Of a DNA stretch of 64,000 nt, positions 8,397-17,554 are shown one piece after another. The notes below the pieces were generated by a model. The model was not told the origin of the DNA, did not search any database, and saw only the letters and a list, made by a program, of their open reading frames with translations. Position numbers and translations under genes: made by a program. The stretch is from positions 1 through 64,000 of the forward strand of contig NZ_NSDM01000002.1 in the NCBI RefSeq assembly GCF_030852425.1. Reading direction: 5' to 3'. How positions within the stretch are numbered: position 1 is the first letter of the stretch; the number at the start of each line of letters is the position of its first letter. The DNA comes from Saccharothrix longispora (lineage in GTDB: Bacteria > Actinomycetota > Actinomycetes > Mycobacteriales > Pseudonocardiaceae).

Positions 8397-9641
8397 TCAG
8401 CGGTTCGCCACCCCACTGCCGGCGCGGGCCGGCTGGACCAGCTCGAACCGCACGCGGTTGAGCCATCCCGGGAGGTCGCTGAGCACGTACAGCTCGCCGT
8501 GCACGTCGGTGCCGATCGCGGTCGGCTGGGTGGGGAGGTGTCCGATCACGGCGGACTCGTAGCCGCCGTCGAACCGGGGGCGCACGGCGAACACGCGAGT
8601 CGAGCAGTAGTCGCTCGCGACGTAGGTCCCCCGCGCCTGCGGGGTCCGGGACCCCCGGTACACCACGCCGCCGGTCACCGAGCAGTTGTCGTTGTAGTGG
8701 TCGTACTCGAAGACCGGGTCGGTGTACCGCCCGCCCGAGCGGCACTGCTGCGGGTCGAACACCGGGGTGCCCTCCCGGCAGGACCAGCCGAGGTTCGCCC
8801 CGCCCTGCCACGGGCGGATGTGGTTGACCTCCTCGACCAGGCCCTGGCCGACGTCCCCGATCCACAGCGAGCCGTCGACCGGGTCGACGGAGAACTTCCA
8901 CGGGTTGCGCAGCCCGTAGAGCCAGATCTCCGGCCGCGCGCCCGGCACGCGGACGAACGGGTTGCCGGAGGGCACGCAGTAGGGCTTCGGCCCGCAGGTG
9001 CGGTTGACGTCGATGCGCACGATCTTGCCGAGCAGGGTGCCGAGGTCCTGGCCGGCCTTGAACGGGTCGTGGGTGTGGCCGCCGTCGCCGAGGGACCAGT
9101 AGAGGTAGCCGTCGCGGCCGAACGCCACCTGTCCGCCGTTGTGGTTGCCGTACTCGGCGTGCTCCTGGGTGAGCAGCACCCGCGCCCGGTCAGGAGCACC
9201 GAGGGGCACCCGCGCCAGGGTCAGCGCGCCGGCCGGCAGGCTCGTGTAGGCCACGTAGAGGGTCCCGGTCCGGGCGAAGTCCGGCGCGGGTGTGATGCCG
9301 AGCAGGCCGCGCTCGTTGTCGGAGGCGTCGATCCGGTCGGTCAGGTCGAGCACCGGCTCGGCGGCCAGGCCGGTGTCGGGGTGGTAGGCGCGGACGGTGC
9401 CCTCCTTCTCCGCGATCAGCATCCGGCCGTCCGGCAGCCCGGTGATCGCGATCGGACGCCGCAGACCGGATGCCACCTGCTCGGACACCACGGTCAACTC
9501 GGTGAGCGGCACCGTGCCGGTGCGGGACGTGCCGGCCGCGGCGGCGTCGTTCACCGACACCGAGGGCAGCAGGAACGCGGACAGGGCTAAAACGAGCAGG
9601 CCGGCCGGGACCGCGGCCGGGCGACAACGCCGTCGCAACAT
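8397..9641 (-). CDS. Secreted PQQ-dependent sugar dehydrogenase family protein (glucose/sorbosone dehydrogenase fold)
   Basis: A six-bladed beta-propeller protein of about 414 residues after a Sec signal peptide (start MLRRRCRPAA, hydrophobic core LLVLALSAFLLP, Ala-rich cleavage region). Family motifs visible are RPIAITGLPDGRMLIAEKEG, NERGLLGITPAPDF, HNGGQVAFGRDGYLYWSLGD, GKIVRID and YGLRNPWKFSVD, as in GdhB/YliI-type soluble aldose dehydrogenases. A strong ribosome-binding site (GAGGAG) precedes ATG 9641. It should act outside the membrane, oxidising sugars. A perfect CGGGAGCGCTCCCG palindrome 36 bp upstream suggests control by a LacI-family sugar repressor. Confidence 0.9.
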   Translation of the reverse strand: MLRRRCRPAAVPAGLLVLALSAFLLPSVSVNDAAAAGTSRTGTVPLTELTVVSEQVASGLRRPIAITGLPDGRMLIAEKEGTVRAYHPDTGLAAEPVLDLTDRIDASDNERGLLGITPAPDFARTGTLYVAYTSLPAGALTLARVPLGAPDRARVLLTQEHAEYGNHNGGQVAFGRDGYLYWSLGDGGHTHDPFKAGQDLGTLLGKIVRIDVNRTCGPKPYCVPSGNPFVRVPGARPEIWLYGLRNPWKFSVDPVDGSLWIGDVGQGLVEEVNHIRPWQGGANLGWSCREGTPVFDPQQCRSGGRYTDPVFEYDHYNDNCSVTGGVVYRGSRTPQARGTYVASDYCSTRVFAVRPRFDGGYESAVIGHLPTQPTAIGTDVHGELYVLSDLPGWLNRVRFELVQPARAGSGVANR

Positions 9642-9676
9642 GGTTCGGCTCCTCGAGCGAGGTGGAAGACACATTC

Positions 9677-9690
9677 CGGGAGCGCTCCCG
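9677..9690. promoter_or_regulatory. LacI/CebR-like operator palindrome
   Basis: CGGGAGCGCTCCCG is a perfect 14-bp palindrome 36 bp before the sugar dehydrogenase start codon. Its GGGAGCGCTCCC core is the same as that of the CebR cellobiose-repressor box known from Streptomyces. The position fits a repressor site between promoter and start codon. Confidence 0.75.
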
Positions 9691-10259
9691 AACGTAGCGC
9701 GACTTCCCGACGACATCCAGCCGCCGTCCCACCCTCTCCCCCGGTCGACGAAGCCCGACTCCGGTGTCGTGCAGGATGGTGACGCAGGTGCGCCGCAGCA
9801 GGTGTGCGGGTGCGGCGGCCGAGCGGCGGTGGTCTCGGCGAGGCGGTGCGGGCGGCACGCCCGTCCGTCCGACCAGCGCACGACTGCCAACCAGCCGCGC
9901 GCCCGTCAGCTCGTCGAGCCTTCGCGATCACACCCGTCTCGTCCGTCCGCCGTCGAAGGCTCGGTCCCACCGACGTCCCCCGGCGAGTGCAGGTGGACTC
10001 CCTGGGGATCACTCCGGCCGTCACCAGGCGATCGCTCCCAGCGACCCGTCCAACGCCGTGACCAGCGGCTGCCACCTCTTCCGGTGTCCGAGGACAGCGG
10101 GCGGGACGGAAGCCGGCGCGGCCGGAAGGGGTGGTCGCCGGTGCGCCGATCCTGCGGATCAGCCGTCGCGGACCGGCCGGTGGAACACCTCGGGCAGCAC
10201 GAGATCACGTCCGGATCAAAGCGCCGTCGTCATCGGGCAGTGCGACGTCGGCGAGGTGT
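9691..10259. other. Interval with no gene recognised
   Basis: About 570 bp between the sugar dehydrogenase promoter and the ATP-binding protein remnant. Frames exist on both strands but are Arg/Pro/Thr-rich and show no family pattern, no signal peptide and no convincing ribosome-binding site. Confidence 0.5.
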
Positions 10260-10264
10260 GGTCA

Positions 10265-10691
10265 GGCCGGTATGCGCAGGCGGGCCCAGACGACCTTGGC
10301 GTTGTCGGTGGGACGCACGCCCGGGTCGCTGCTGAGTGCTCGACCACCTTCATGCCGTTGCCGCGGTTGGGGCCTGCCGTCGAGGCGCCGACCGCGGGGC
10401 ACGATCGGTGGAGGCGTCCCGGACCTCGATGAGGAGTTCACGTCGGGTGTGACAGCGCACGCTGAGGTGGTGGGGTTTGTCGGCGTGGTCGCAGGCATTG
10501 TCGACGAGTACGTGGCGGACGGGTTGCGCGTCCCGGACGAAGTCCTCGCCGAACCCTCGCAGCAGGCTGCCGACCTGGGCGCGCATCACGGCCAGGCTCT
10601 CGCACTGCACCGACGTGTCCAGCAACAGACCGTCGTCCTCGTCGATGTCTTCCCCTTCGGGTGTTTTCTCCGGCTCGAAGCGGGAAGTCAT
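10265..10691 (-). pseudogene. ATP-binding (anti-sigma-like HATPase) regulatory protein, frameshifted
   Basis: The first frame starts MTSRFEPEKTP and contains VLVDNACDHADKPHHLSVRC and RRELLIEVRDAS, which match the N box and following strand of small Streptomyces-type GHKL/HATPase_c_2 anti-sigma proteins. The G box (NRGNGMKVVEHSAA) follows in a second frame and the C-terminal strand (VRPTDNAKVVWARLRIP) in a third. At least two frameshifts therefore split the domain. These kinases or anti-sigma factors normally accompany SpoIIE phosphatases, and a SpoIIE remnant does occur at 22.4 kb. Confidence 0.65.
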
Positions 10692-10989
10692 GGGTGCGAA
10701 CCTCTTTCCGGGCGGTGGCGCGGTCACCGTGGAGTGACGGTTCAACCGGGGGTCACCCCTGCGGTCGCCGTACGTACGCCTCGTGGGCGGGGATGAGTCG
10801 ATCGCCGGCGGCGAGACCTCGTGCCGCTCAGGTCGTCGACAGCACCGGCACTGCGTCCGTCGTCACCACTTCGGTCACGCGAACGTGCGCGATGTCGGCG
10901 ACAAAGACCGGACACGGCTGGTTGCCGAGGGCTCGGACACCGACCGCCTGGACCGGACGATCGATGCAAGCCCACCACGGCCGATCACC

Positions 10990-11676
10990 ACGGGTAACCC
11001 GTCCGGCAGGTGGCGCAGGGTCGATCCCGGACGCCAGGCCCTGCCCATACCGGCACACCTGCGCTGCGGCGACACCTACATCCGCCTCGCCGCCGGATTC
11101 GGCATCGGCCTGGCCACCGTCTACCGCTACATCCACGAAGCCGTCCAACTCCCGGCCGCACGGGCACCGGACCCGGCCGACGCGACGCGCATCGTCGCGC
11201 GCAAGGCCCACATCACCTTCGACGGCACCCTGCCGCCCATCGACCGCATCGCGGCCGACCGGCCGTACCACTCGGGAAAGCACAAGCGACACGGCATGAA
11301 CGTCCAAGTCCTCGCCGACCCAGCCGGTCGACTGCTGCAGACCTCGCCCGCGCCACCCGGCTCGACCCACGACCTGACCGCAGCACGCGGCCACGGCATC
11401 GTCGACGCCCTCACCACAGCGGACATCCCATGCTGAGCTGACAAGGCCTACCGGAGAGCGGGCGGCTCGGTCCGCGTGCCCTACCGCGGCAAGTGGCACA
11501 ACCCCTCACCCGGCCAGCAGGCGGTCAACCGCTCACACGCCCGTATCCGCGCCCTCGGCGAACGAGCCGTCTCGATCCGCAGGACCGGGCGGCTGCTGCG
11601 CAGACTCCGCTGCTCCACCACCAGCATCGCCAACCTGACCAGAGCCGGCCTCACGCTCCACCTCAACGCTGGATGA
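10990..11676 (+). pseudogene. IS5-family (DDE_Tnp_4-type) transposase, degenerate
   Basis: The middle of the transposase is well preserved: DPGRQALPIPAHLRCGDTYI, AAGFGIGLATVYRYI, then FDGTLPPIDRIAADRPYHSG with the first catalytic Asp, and MNVQVLADPAGRLL. An in-frame TGA at 11434-11436 replaces the Trp codon of the conserved CWADKAY segment. The frame then continues through ADKAYRRAGGSVRVPYRGKW and QQAVNRSHARIRALGERA. The N-terminus is missing. It is a dead element. Confidence 0.85.
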
Positions 11677-11842
11677 GGGTGAAAGGCTCAGTGGTACCCG
11701 GCAGTGCGGACCGCTGCAACGAAATCTGCGGTTCCGCACCCGTGGACGCATACGGAAAGTGTCATCGCATTTCGCCCGTTCGGCACGCCACCGGGTGATT
11801 ACAGTGTGAATCCGGTTGAGTCATGGAAGTGGGGGTGCTCCG

Positions 11843-12409
11843 ATGAGGGCGGCGAAGCTCGAAAAGCTGGTGTCGGCGGCGCGGCGGTCCTTCGCGGGCG
11901 TCGTCGTCGCCATGTCGGTGGCGTTCGGAGTGGTGACCGCAGCACCCGCGGCCCAAGCCGTGGACGTCGAGTTGCTGTCGTGCGCGGGCAACGGCGCCAA
12001 CACCTACCAGCCGGGAGTCACCGCGCAGCCCAGGGTCGTCTCCATCACCTCCAGCGCGGACTACGGCTCGTGCGTCTCGAGCGGATCGCCCACGATCACC
12101 TCCGGCGGGTACGCGATCACCGCGAACGGCCTGGTGTCGTGCCTGGGTGGCGGCGTCTCCATCACGGTGACCATCACCTGGAACACCGGTGAGACCACCA
12201 CCGTGGCCGCGGTGGGGCTGGTCGTGCTGCGCCCCGCCAACGAGGTCGTCGTGGTCTACCAGGGCACCGTGACCGCGGGCCGGTTCACCGGAGCCGCCGT
12301 CGTGATGACCGCGGCGCTGTTCAACACCACACCGGCGCAGTGCCTCACCCCCGAAGGCGTCACCGGCACCAGCGGCCCCGCCAACATCACCATCACCCAG
12401 CTCGCCTGA
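11843..12409 (+). CDS. Secreted four-cysteine protein, paralogue 1 of 3
   Basis: The protein starts MRAAKLEKLVSAARRSF and has a long signal peptide (core GVVVAMSVAFGVVTA, cleavage near AAQA-VD). The mature part of about 150 residues is rich in Thr, Val and Ser and looks all-beta. Its pattern LLSCAGNGANTYQPGV ... YGSCVSSGSPTITSGGY ... LVSCLGG ... ITWNTGETTT ... QGTVTAGRFTGA ... QCLTPEGVTGTSGP is shared, with the same four Cys positions, by the proteins at 16591 and 17555. The Cys pairs probably form two disulfides. The function is unknown; a wall-associated or exported structural or binding role is possible. It stands alone between two transposase genes. Confidence 0.8.
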   Translation: MRAAKLEKLVSAARRSFAGVVVAMSVAFGVVTAAPAAQAVDVELLSCAGNGANTYQPGVTAQPRVVSITSSADYGSCVSSGSPTITSGGYAITANGLVSCLGGGVSITVTITWNTGETTTVAAVGLVVLRPANEVVVVYQGTVTAGRFTGAAVVMTAALFNTTPAQCLTPEGVTGTSGPANITITQLA

Positions 12410-12661
12410 CCCGACCGCCCTGCCGAGGAGTACTTGCAGTCCATGTGCGACGCCTCGGGGGTCGTCACAAGAACATGTCACCCGCCGCATCCGAAGGTGA
12501 ACACGTCGGGCTCGCAAGGATCACGGAGCCGGATTCGCCCCCCATCTTCCGAAGAACAGGAGCGTTGCCCAGGAGGTTGATCTCGGGGTGACAGCGCAAC
12601 TACCCCGTCTGGGCAGGGTCGGTTTCCTTCCACAGAAACGATCCACCACGAGGCGGGGCTG

Positions 12662-13435
12662 TTGCGCTACCAGTCTACGATCGGGCTCGACCACGACCAG
12701 ATCCAGGAGTTGGTCGCCCGGATCCATCCGGTCCTGGGTCCCCCGGACCGGCCGGTGGGACGACCCCCGGCGCTAAGCCTGTACCGATCCGTGCTGCTCA
12801 CGCTCGTGCTGATGCGCCAGAATCCGGCACAGACCGTCGCCGCGGACTGGTTCGGCGTCTCCCAGCCCACCGTCTCCCGCATCGTCCGACGCATCGCCCC
12901 GCTGATCGGCCAGGTCACCTGCCTCCACACCCCGCCGCTGCCCGACGCACTCGCGGGCCGGGTCGTACTCGTCGACGGCGCCCTGGTCCCCACCGACGAC
13001 CACGCCTCCCACCGCAAGGCCAACCACAACACCAAACACCGCCAAGCCGGTGTGACGGTGCAGGTCCCGGCAGCCCTCGACGGCACCCTGCCCGCCGTCA
13101 CCGGCCCGGTCGAGGGCCGCACCCACGACAGCAACGCCTACACCCTCACCGGCCTCGACGTGCTGTTATGCGACACCCAGGTCGTCGGCGACCTCGGCTA
13201 CCAGGGCACCCCCGCCATCCGACCCCGCCGCAAACGCCCCGGCCACACACGGCACACACCCGCCGACAAGACCTGGAACACCAGCATCAGCCGCATCAGA
13301 TGGGCCGTCGAACACGCCATCGCCCACCCCAAGGACCGGAAGATCCTCGCCACCGGCTACCGACCCCGCCTGACCGAACTCCCCACCCTCATCCGCATCG
13401 TCACCAGCCTGGAGTACTACCGCCAAGGTTGGTGA
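12662..13435 (+). mobile_element. IS5-family transposase, apparently intact
   Basis: A 257-residue DDE transposase with an N-terminal HTH (NPAQTVAADWFGVSQPTVSR). The catalytic residues lie in VVLVDGALVP (D), VVGDLGYQGT (D) and RIRWAVEHAIAHPKDRK (E). No internal stop or frameshift is seen. The start is TTG 12662. Weakly matching ends, GACAGC at about 12590 and GCTGTC at about 13477-13482, could be the termini of an element of about 0.9 kb, but no target duplication is obvious. It is the only transposase gene in the window that looks functional. Confidence 0.8.
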
Positions 13436-13492
13436 CCTTCTGAATAGCGCTCCAGTTCACCCCCTTACGGGCAGGGGCTGTCAAACACGGGC

Positions 13493-13792
13493 GGCTCTGG
13501 CGCACTTCCGGTGGTGACGGTGAGCAGCCGGTCGGTTGTGATCTTGCGATGGGTGCCGATCCCTTTGTGGGGACGGCATGTCCGGACTGCCGGTTCCGGT
13601 CGTCGGGTGCGTGGCAGAGAGCGGTGTTTGTGGTCCGCATCCGGGTTGTGGCCGTGCCGTCCGGCGCCCGGGGCTGCGATGACGAAGGCGTCGACAGCCC
13701 GAAACACCTTCCCGGCGAGGGCATCGATCTCCACCGCAAGGCCACGACCGCGACCGGCTACTCGCCGTCACCACCGAAAGTGCGCCAGAGCC
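13493..13792. repeat. Imperfect 60-bp inverted repeat around a 178-bp core
   Basis: The arm 13493-13552 (GGCTCTGGCGCACTT...) pairs with 13731-13792, which ends ...AAGTGCGCCAGAGCC, at roughly 85% identity. Both arms can be read as the same diverged short peptide C-terminus, so this is either a pair of inverted transposase-end fragments or a MITE-like element. It sits between the intact IS5 gene and an IS256 remnant. Confidence 0.7.
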
Positions 13793-13825
13793 ACACGAGC
13801 GGTGTAATTCGGGTTGAAGAGGGCT

Positions 13826-14196
13826 ACTTGCGTCCGGCGGCCAGGCGGCCGTCGAAGGCGATCTCGAAGGTGTTCAGCGCCGGCTTCCAGCGCATCATCC
13901 AGCGTTTGCGTCCGGTCCCGGTCGGGTCGAGACTCATGATCGCGAGTTGGACGCGCTTGAGCGCGGCCTGCTCGTCGGGGAGTGGCCCCGGGCCTTGACC
14001 GCGCGGCGGATACGGGCGTCGACGCTTTCGAGGGCGTTGGTCGAGCAGATCACCCGCCGGATCTCCACGTCGAAGGCCAGGAACGGCACGAACTCGGCCC
14101 AGGCGTTGTTCCAGAGCCGCACGATCGCCGGATGGAACTCGTGCGCCGCACCATCACCACCTCCACCGGCCGGCCACGACTACGGGGACCGGCCGA
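13826..14196 (-). pseudogene. IS256-family transposase C-terminal remnant
   Basis: Read on the minus strand, one frame gives WAEFVPFLAFDVEIRRVICSTNALESVDARIRRAVKARG (quoted in pieces: FVPFLAFDVEIRRVI, STNALES, RRAVKARGH). This is the conserved region around the last catalytic Glu of IS256 transposases. After a frameshift the C-terminus follows: SLDPTGTGRKRWMMRWKPAL and NTFEIAFDGRL. The N-terminal two thirds are gone. Confidence 0.85.
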
Positions 14197-14200
14197 ATAC

Positions 14201-14722
14201 CTAGCGAAGCGGCCGCAGGAGCTGATCGGGGGAGCGCATCGCTTCCAGGTAGACGTTCCACTGCTGGTTCGCCCTGCCGGCATCACAGGGCTCCAACGCC
14301 AACGGATCGTCCAGTCCCGCGTGCGTCACGCACGAGCCGCTGTCCGCGACGCTGGAGAGCAGGGCCGGGAACATGTCCGGCTCGCCGACCGGACTCCAGT
14401 CCCACAGCTGGTCCTCCGCGCCGGTGCGACACGGCGTTTGCCGCACCGCCGTGCCGTCAGCGGTCAGGCACTGGCCGCTCGCCTGGTTTCGGAACGTTCC
14501 CACCTCGGCGTTCCAGTACCAGTACTGGTGCGGGTCGTGGTCGTTCTCGAACTCCCTCAGGAAGACCGGCATCCCGGGAACGGGACCTGCTTCCCAGACA
14601 GCTGTCTGGATGTCGACGCCGCCCACGAAGACCAGGTACTCGTCCTGGCCCGCAACCGCGGGTGACGAGCCGAACAGAACAGCGGCTGCTGTGAGAACCG
14701 CCGCCCAGGTGCGGTGGAACAT
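14201..14722 (-). CDS. Secreted ricin-B-type (beta-trefoil) lectin-like protein
   Basis: The start is MFHRTWAAVLTAAAVLFGSS with a signal peptide cleaved near AVA-GQ. The mature protein of about 150 residues has two visible QxW units, QCLTADG...CRTGAEDQLWDW and SCVTHAGLDDPLALEPCDAGRANQQW, each with the Cys pair typical of ricin B carbohydrate-binding repeats. The family usually carries three such repeats, so this may be a short or diverged trefoil. It is exported and may bind glycans. A purine-rich ribosome-binding site (AGGGCAGG) lies before ATG 14722. It is monocistronic within the IS-rich zone. Confidence 0.7.
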   Translation of the reverse strand: MFHRTWAAVLTAAAVLFGSSPAVAGQDEYLVFVGGVDIQTAVWEAGPVPGMPVFLREFENDHDPHQYWYWNAEVGTFRNQASGQCLTADGTAVRQTPCRTGAEDQLWDWSPVGEPDMFPALLSSVADSGSCVTHAGLDDPLALEPCDAGRANQQWNVYLEAMRSPDQLLRPLR

Positions 14723-15307
14723 GTGTTGCCTGCCCTTCTCGATCGACGATCCCCGGCGGATTCGGACCGCGGAACCGGTTCGCCGCCATTGCCGCTTCCG
14801 AGTATGTGCACAAGTTCCCGGAGGACGGGGTCCGGTCCCTCGGCCGTGTTCTCGAACCACCTGCTCGGGACCGACGACTCCGCTTACCGTCGGGTGTGGT
14901 GACACGTGGTCACCACGGCTACCTGCCGCCTCCGCAGTCGCCGGATCGTAGGCCGATCCGACTACCGCCGAACCGCTCCACCACCACGGTGTCCCGACGA
15001 GCAGGCCCGGTCTGGTTCGAGCAGCTCCGCTTCCCGGTCACCAGACGACTGGCGCCATCGCGGATCGTGCCGGCCTCACCGGTGCTCTCGCGGCAGTCCG
15101 GCAAGGTGCCCAGCGCACCGGGTACTGCGTGTCGGCCCGGTCCGGCCCTGGGCACCGACTCGTCCGGAGCGACACGGCGACCTCGTGTTGCACCGGCAAC
15201 GTAACGTCCTCGGCTGCTGGCGAGTGGCCGAGCAGAACCGGCCAACGGATGAACTGAGGTTGTCCCCTTGAGCCGGACACCCTGATCCAGACGGCGGTCC
15301 GGGAAGG
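14723..15307. other. Interval with no gene recognised
   Basis: 585 bp between the lectin-like gene and the IS3 remnant. It contains the lectin promoter region and the presumed outer end of the IS3 element near 15275 (CCGGACACC). No coding pattern was found. Confidence 0.5.
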
Positions 15308-16287
15308 ATGTCCTCCGTGTCAGGCAAGTCGAAGTACCCCGAGCGGTTCCGCGGGGACGCCGTCGCGCCGGCCCGCTCGTCGGACCGGCCGTTGCGGCAG
15401 GTAGCCCGCGAGTTGGGCGTGGATCACGAGACCCCGGGGAACCGGGTCCGCACCGCCGACCAGGCCCGGGCCGCTGCGCCGGTGGGCGGCGTGTCGACCG
15501 ATGAGCGCCAGGAGCTGCGGGAACTGCGCAGGCGGGTGGCGGAGCTGGAGTCGGAGAAGGACATCCTCAGCAAGCCGCCGCGTATTTCGCCAAGGAAATG
15601 GGTCGTCGACCCGCTGCCACCGGTTCGTCTCCGGGCATCGCCGTCTTCGGTGTCACCCGGTTGTACGGGGTCCTGGGCGTGCGGTGCCCTGGCTTCTGCG
15701 AATGGCACGCCGCGGCTCCGGCCAGGACGGAGCGGGCTGCGGCCGACGAGCGCCTGGCCGCCGAGATCGGCGAGGTGCATGCCGGTCACCGGGGTGCCTA
15801 CGGGCGTCCGCGGATCGTCGTCGCGCTGCGTCGTCGAGGCCGTCGGGTGAACCACGAGCGGGTCGGGCGGGTCATGCGCGAGCCCGGGATGGTCGGTCCA
15901 CTCGCAGGCGGCGGAGGTCTTCGACCAGGCCCGATGTCGTCGCTGCGCCGGTTCCGGACCTGATCGGCCGGGACACCACCTACCCGGCCACGCGGGAGGG
16001 CTGGCTCTACCTGGCCACGGTGATCGACCTGCACAGCCGCGAGGTCGTCGGGCACGCGATGGCCGACCACATGCGCGCCGAACTGGTCCGACACGCCCTC
16101 GACCTCGCCGTCCGACGCGGCCTGACCGGCGATGCGGAATCGTTCTTCGTCACCCCAGGACCGAGCTCGACACCACCGTCCGGGACACCCGCGGCGACGT
16201 CTTCTCCTACCTCGGCCACCACAACCACAACCGTCTACATTGGACGCTCGACTACCGCATCCGCACGAGGTCCGAGTCGGCTATCGT
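15308..16287 (+). pseudogene. IS3-family element (OrfA + OrfB) decayed by frameshifts
   Basis: OrfA is recognisable from KSKYPERFRGDAVAPARSSD through ELRELRRRVAELESEKDIL. OrfB follows in shifting frames: FGVTRLYGVLGVRCPGFCEW, then GEVHAGHRGAYGRPRIVVAL and NHERVGRVMRE, then from about 15955 DLIGRDTTYPATREGWLYLA and VIDLHSREVVGHAMADHMRA, the catalytic core of an rve-type integrase domain. The sequence is lost after about 16260, at the edge of a 14-bp tandem repeat. The element is inactive. Confidence 0.88.
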
Positions 16288-16357
16288 CAGGACCCACCCC
16301 TCAGGACCCACCCCTCAGGACCCACCCCTCAGGACCCACCCCTCGGGACCCACCCCT
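16288..16357. repeat. Five tandem 14-bp repeats (CAGGACCCACCCCT)
   Basis: Four identical units at 16288-16343 and a fifth with one A-to-G change at 16344-16357 run head to tail, directly after the truncated IS3 OrfB and about 230 bp before the secreted-protein operon. The array is of the slipped-strand (VNTR) type and is outside any open gene. Confidence 0.95.
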
Positions 16358-16590
16358 CGGGGCGTGAAATCCGGTGTCCGGTCCTCGGGACAACCTCAGT
16401 ACGCGCAACCGAAGATCCTCGCTTCCCGCGCATGACGCACGTCGCCACCCCGTCGGGCTCGAATTCCGCACTTCTGCGGTGGGCGGCATACCCACGGTGT
16501 TGCGCCGCAAGCCGTTTGGTCGATTGAGGACGGACGAGGGGACGGCGAAACTCGGACTCCCCGAACGATTCCGGAGAACGGGGAAAGTCC

Positions 16591-17112
16591 ATGCGTCTGC
16601 GTTCCCTGATCCTCGTCGCCGCGGTCGCCCTGTCGACCGCCGTCGGCTTGTCCTCCCCCGCGTCGGCGTCCGTGCTCGACGTCAACTGCCCGCTGGGCAC
16701 CCAGGTGGGCACCTACTCCCCCGGCATGACGCTGCTGCCGCGCCAGATCGACTTCACCGCCACCGGCACCCTGGGCGGCTGCGTCTCCCCCACCCACCCC
16801 GACATCACCGGCGCCACCTTCACCGCCCTGGTCAGCGGCACGTTCAGCTGCCTGTCCGGCTCCACCACCAACACCTCCACCTACCACTGGAACACCGGAC
16901 AGCACAGCACCGTCCAAGGCGGCTTCGAGATCAACCTCAAACCTGGCGGCACCACCGTCCTGGTCCTGACCGGCACCGTGGTCGACGGACTCTTCCAGGG
17001 CTCGACCGTCGTGCAGACCAAGATCCTGCCCGCCACCGACCTCACCGCCTGCCTCACCCCGCAGGGACTGACCAGCGTCAGCGGCACCACCTCATTCACC
17101 GCCGTGCTCTGA
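16591..17112 (+). CDS. Secreted four-cysteine protein, paralogue 2 of 3
   Basis: The start is MRLRSLILVAAVALSTAVGL with a signal peptide cleaved near ASA-SV. The mature part of about 145 residues shows the same plan as the proteins at 11843 and 17555: DVNCPLGTQVGTYSPG, GGCVSPTHPDITGA, FSCLSGS, YHWNTGQHST, TGTVVDGLFQG and TACLTPQGLTSVSG. The four cysteines are conserved. It looks like an all-beta exported domain of unknown function. It is the first gene of a rightward run that continues with a 42-residue peptide, paralogue 3, an ATP-grasp ligase and a decarboxylase. This suggests a link with that cassette, although the 79-bp gap to the next gene leaves room for a promoter. Confidence 0.8.
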   Translation: MRLRSLILVAAVALSTAVGLSSPASASVLDVNCPLGTQVGTYSPGMTLLPRQIDFTATGTLGGCVSPTHPDITGATFTALVSGTFSCLSGSTTNTSTYHWNTGQHSTVQGGFEINLKPGGTTVLVLTGTVVDGLFQGSTVVQTKILPATDLTACLTPQGLTSVSGTTSFTAVL

Positions 17113-17191
17113 ACCCGTGGACACCGCGTGACGGGCACCGCGACAGCCACACCCGATCGACAGCAGTCCACTCGCGAACGAGGAGGAACCA

Positions 17192-17320
17192 ATGCCGAAC
17201 TACATCGTCATCGGCTCGGGCGGACCGATCGTCATCATCATCGAGTTGGGCGGCGTGGACGTCTCGTCCCTGCGCCCCATCGACCTGGAGAAGCTCGACG
17301 TCGCCGCGACCGCGACGTGA
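17192..17320 (+). CDS. 42-residue peptide, candidate precursor for the adjacent ATP-grasp enzyme
   Basis: A short gene with an excellent ribosome-binding site (GAGGAGGAACC, 2-12 nt before ATG) and GC-rich third positions like the neighbouring genes. The peptide has a hydrophobic Gly/Ile/Val-rich half (IVIGSGGPIVIIIELGG), then an acidic helix-like segment (SSLRPIDLEKLD), and ends VAATAT. It has no signal peptide of the normal type and no cysteines. It lies 234 bp before the paralogue-3 gene, which overlaps the ATP-grasp gene. By position it could be a ribosomally made precursor or a small binding partner; this is inference only. I recognise no family. Confidence 0.6.
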   Translation: MPNYIVIGSGGPIVIIIELGGVDVSSLRPIDLEKLDVAATAT

Positions 17321-17554
17321 ACCGCACCGGCTGACGGCACCTCGGTACCGGGCGAGCCGGCCGATCGGTCGAGCCGTGCCGGGCGATCACCACGGGAGCC
17401 CGCCGGACGAAGAACCCGTCCTGGACGGGGACGCACCCGTCCTCCCCACCCTCATCCGTCGGGGTGCGACGGCCTGGCCGTTCACCCGGCGACGGCCAGG
17501 CCGCCTCCGATCCAGCCGGAACCCGCACCGCGAACCTGGAAGTGGTCGTCGAAC

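Noticed and set aside
13465..13807. Small frames within the inverted repeat, read as possible peptides ending HHRKCARA
   Set aside because: Two diverged mirror copies of the same sequence explain them. No start signal or family was found.
17192..17320. Reading the 42-residue peptide as a lanthipeptide or lasso-peptide precursor
   Set aside because: It has no Cys, no lanthipeptide or lasso synthetase genes nearby and no typical leader motif. Only the ATP-grasp neighbour supports a precursor role.
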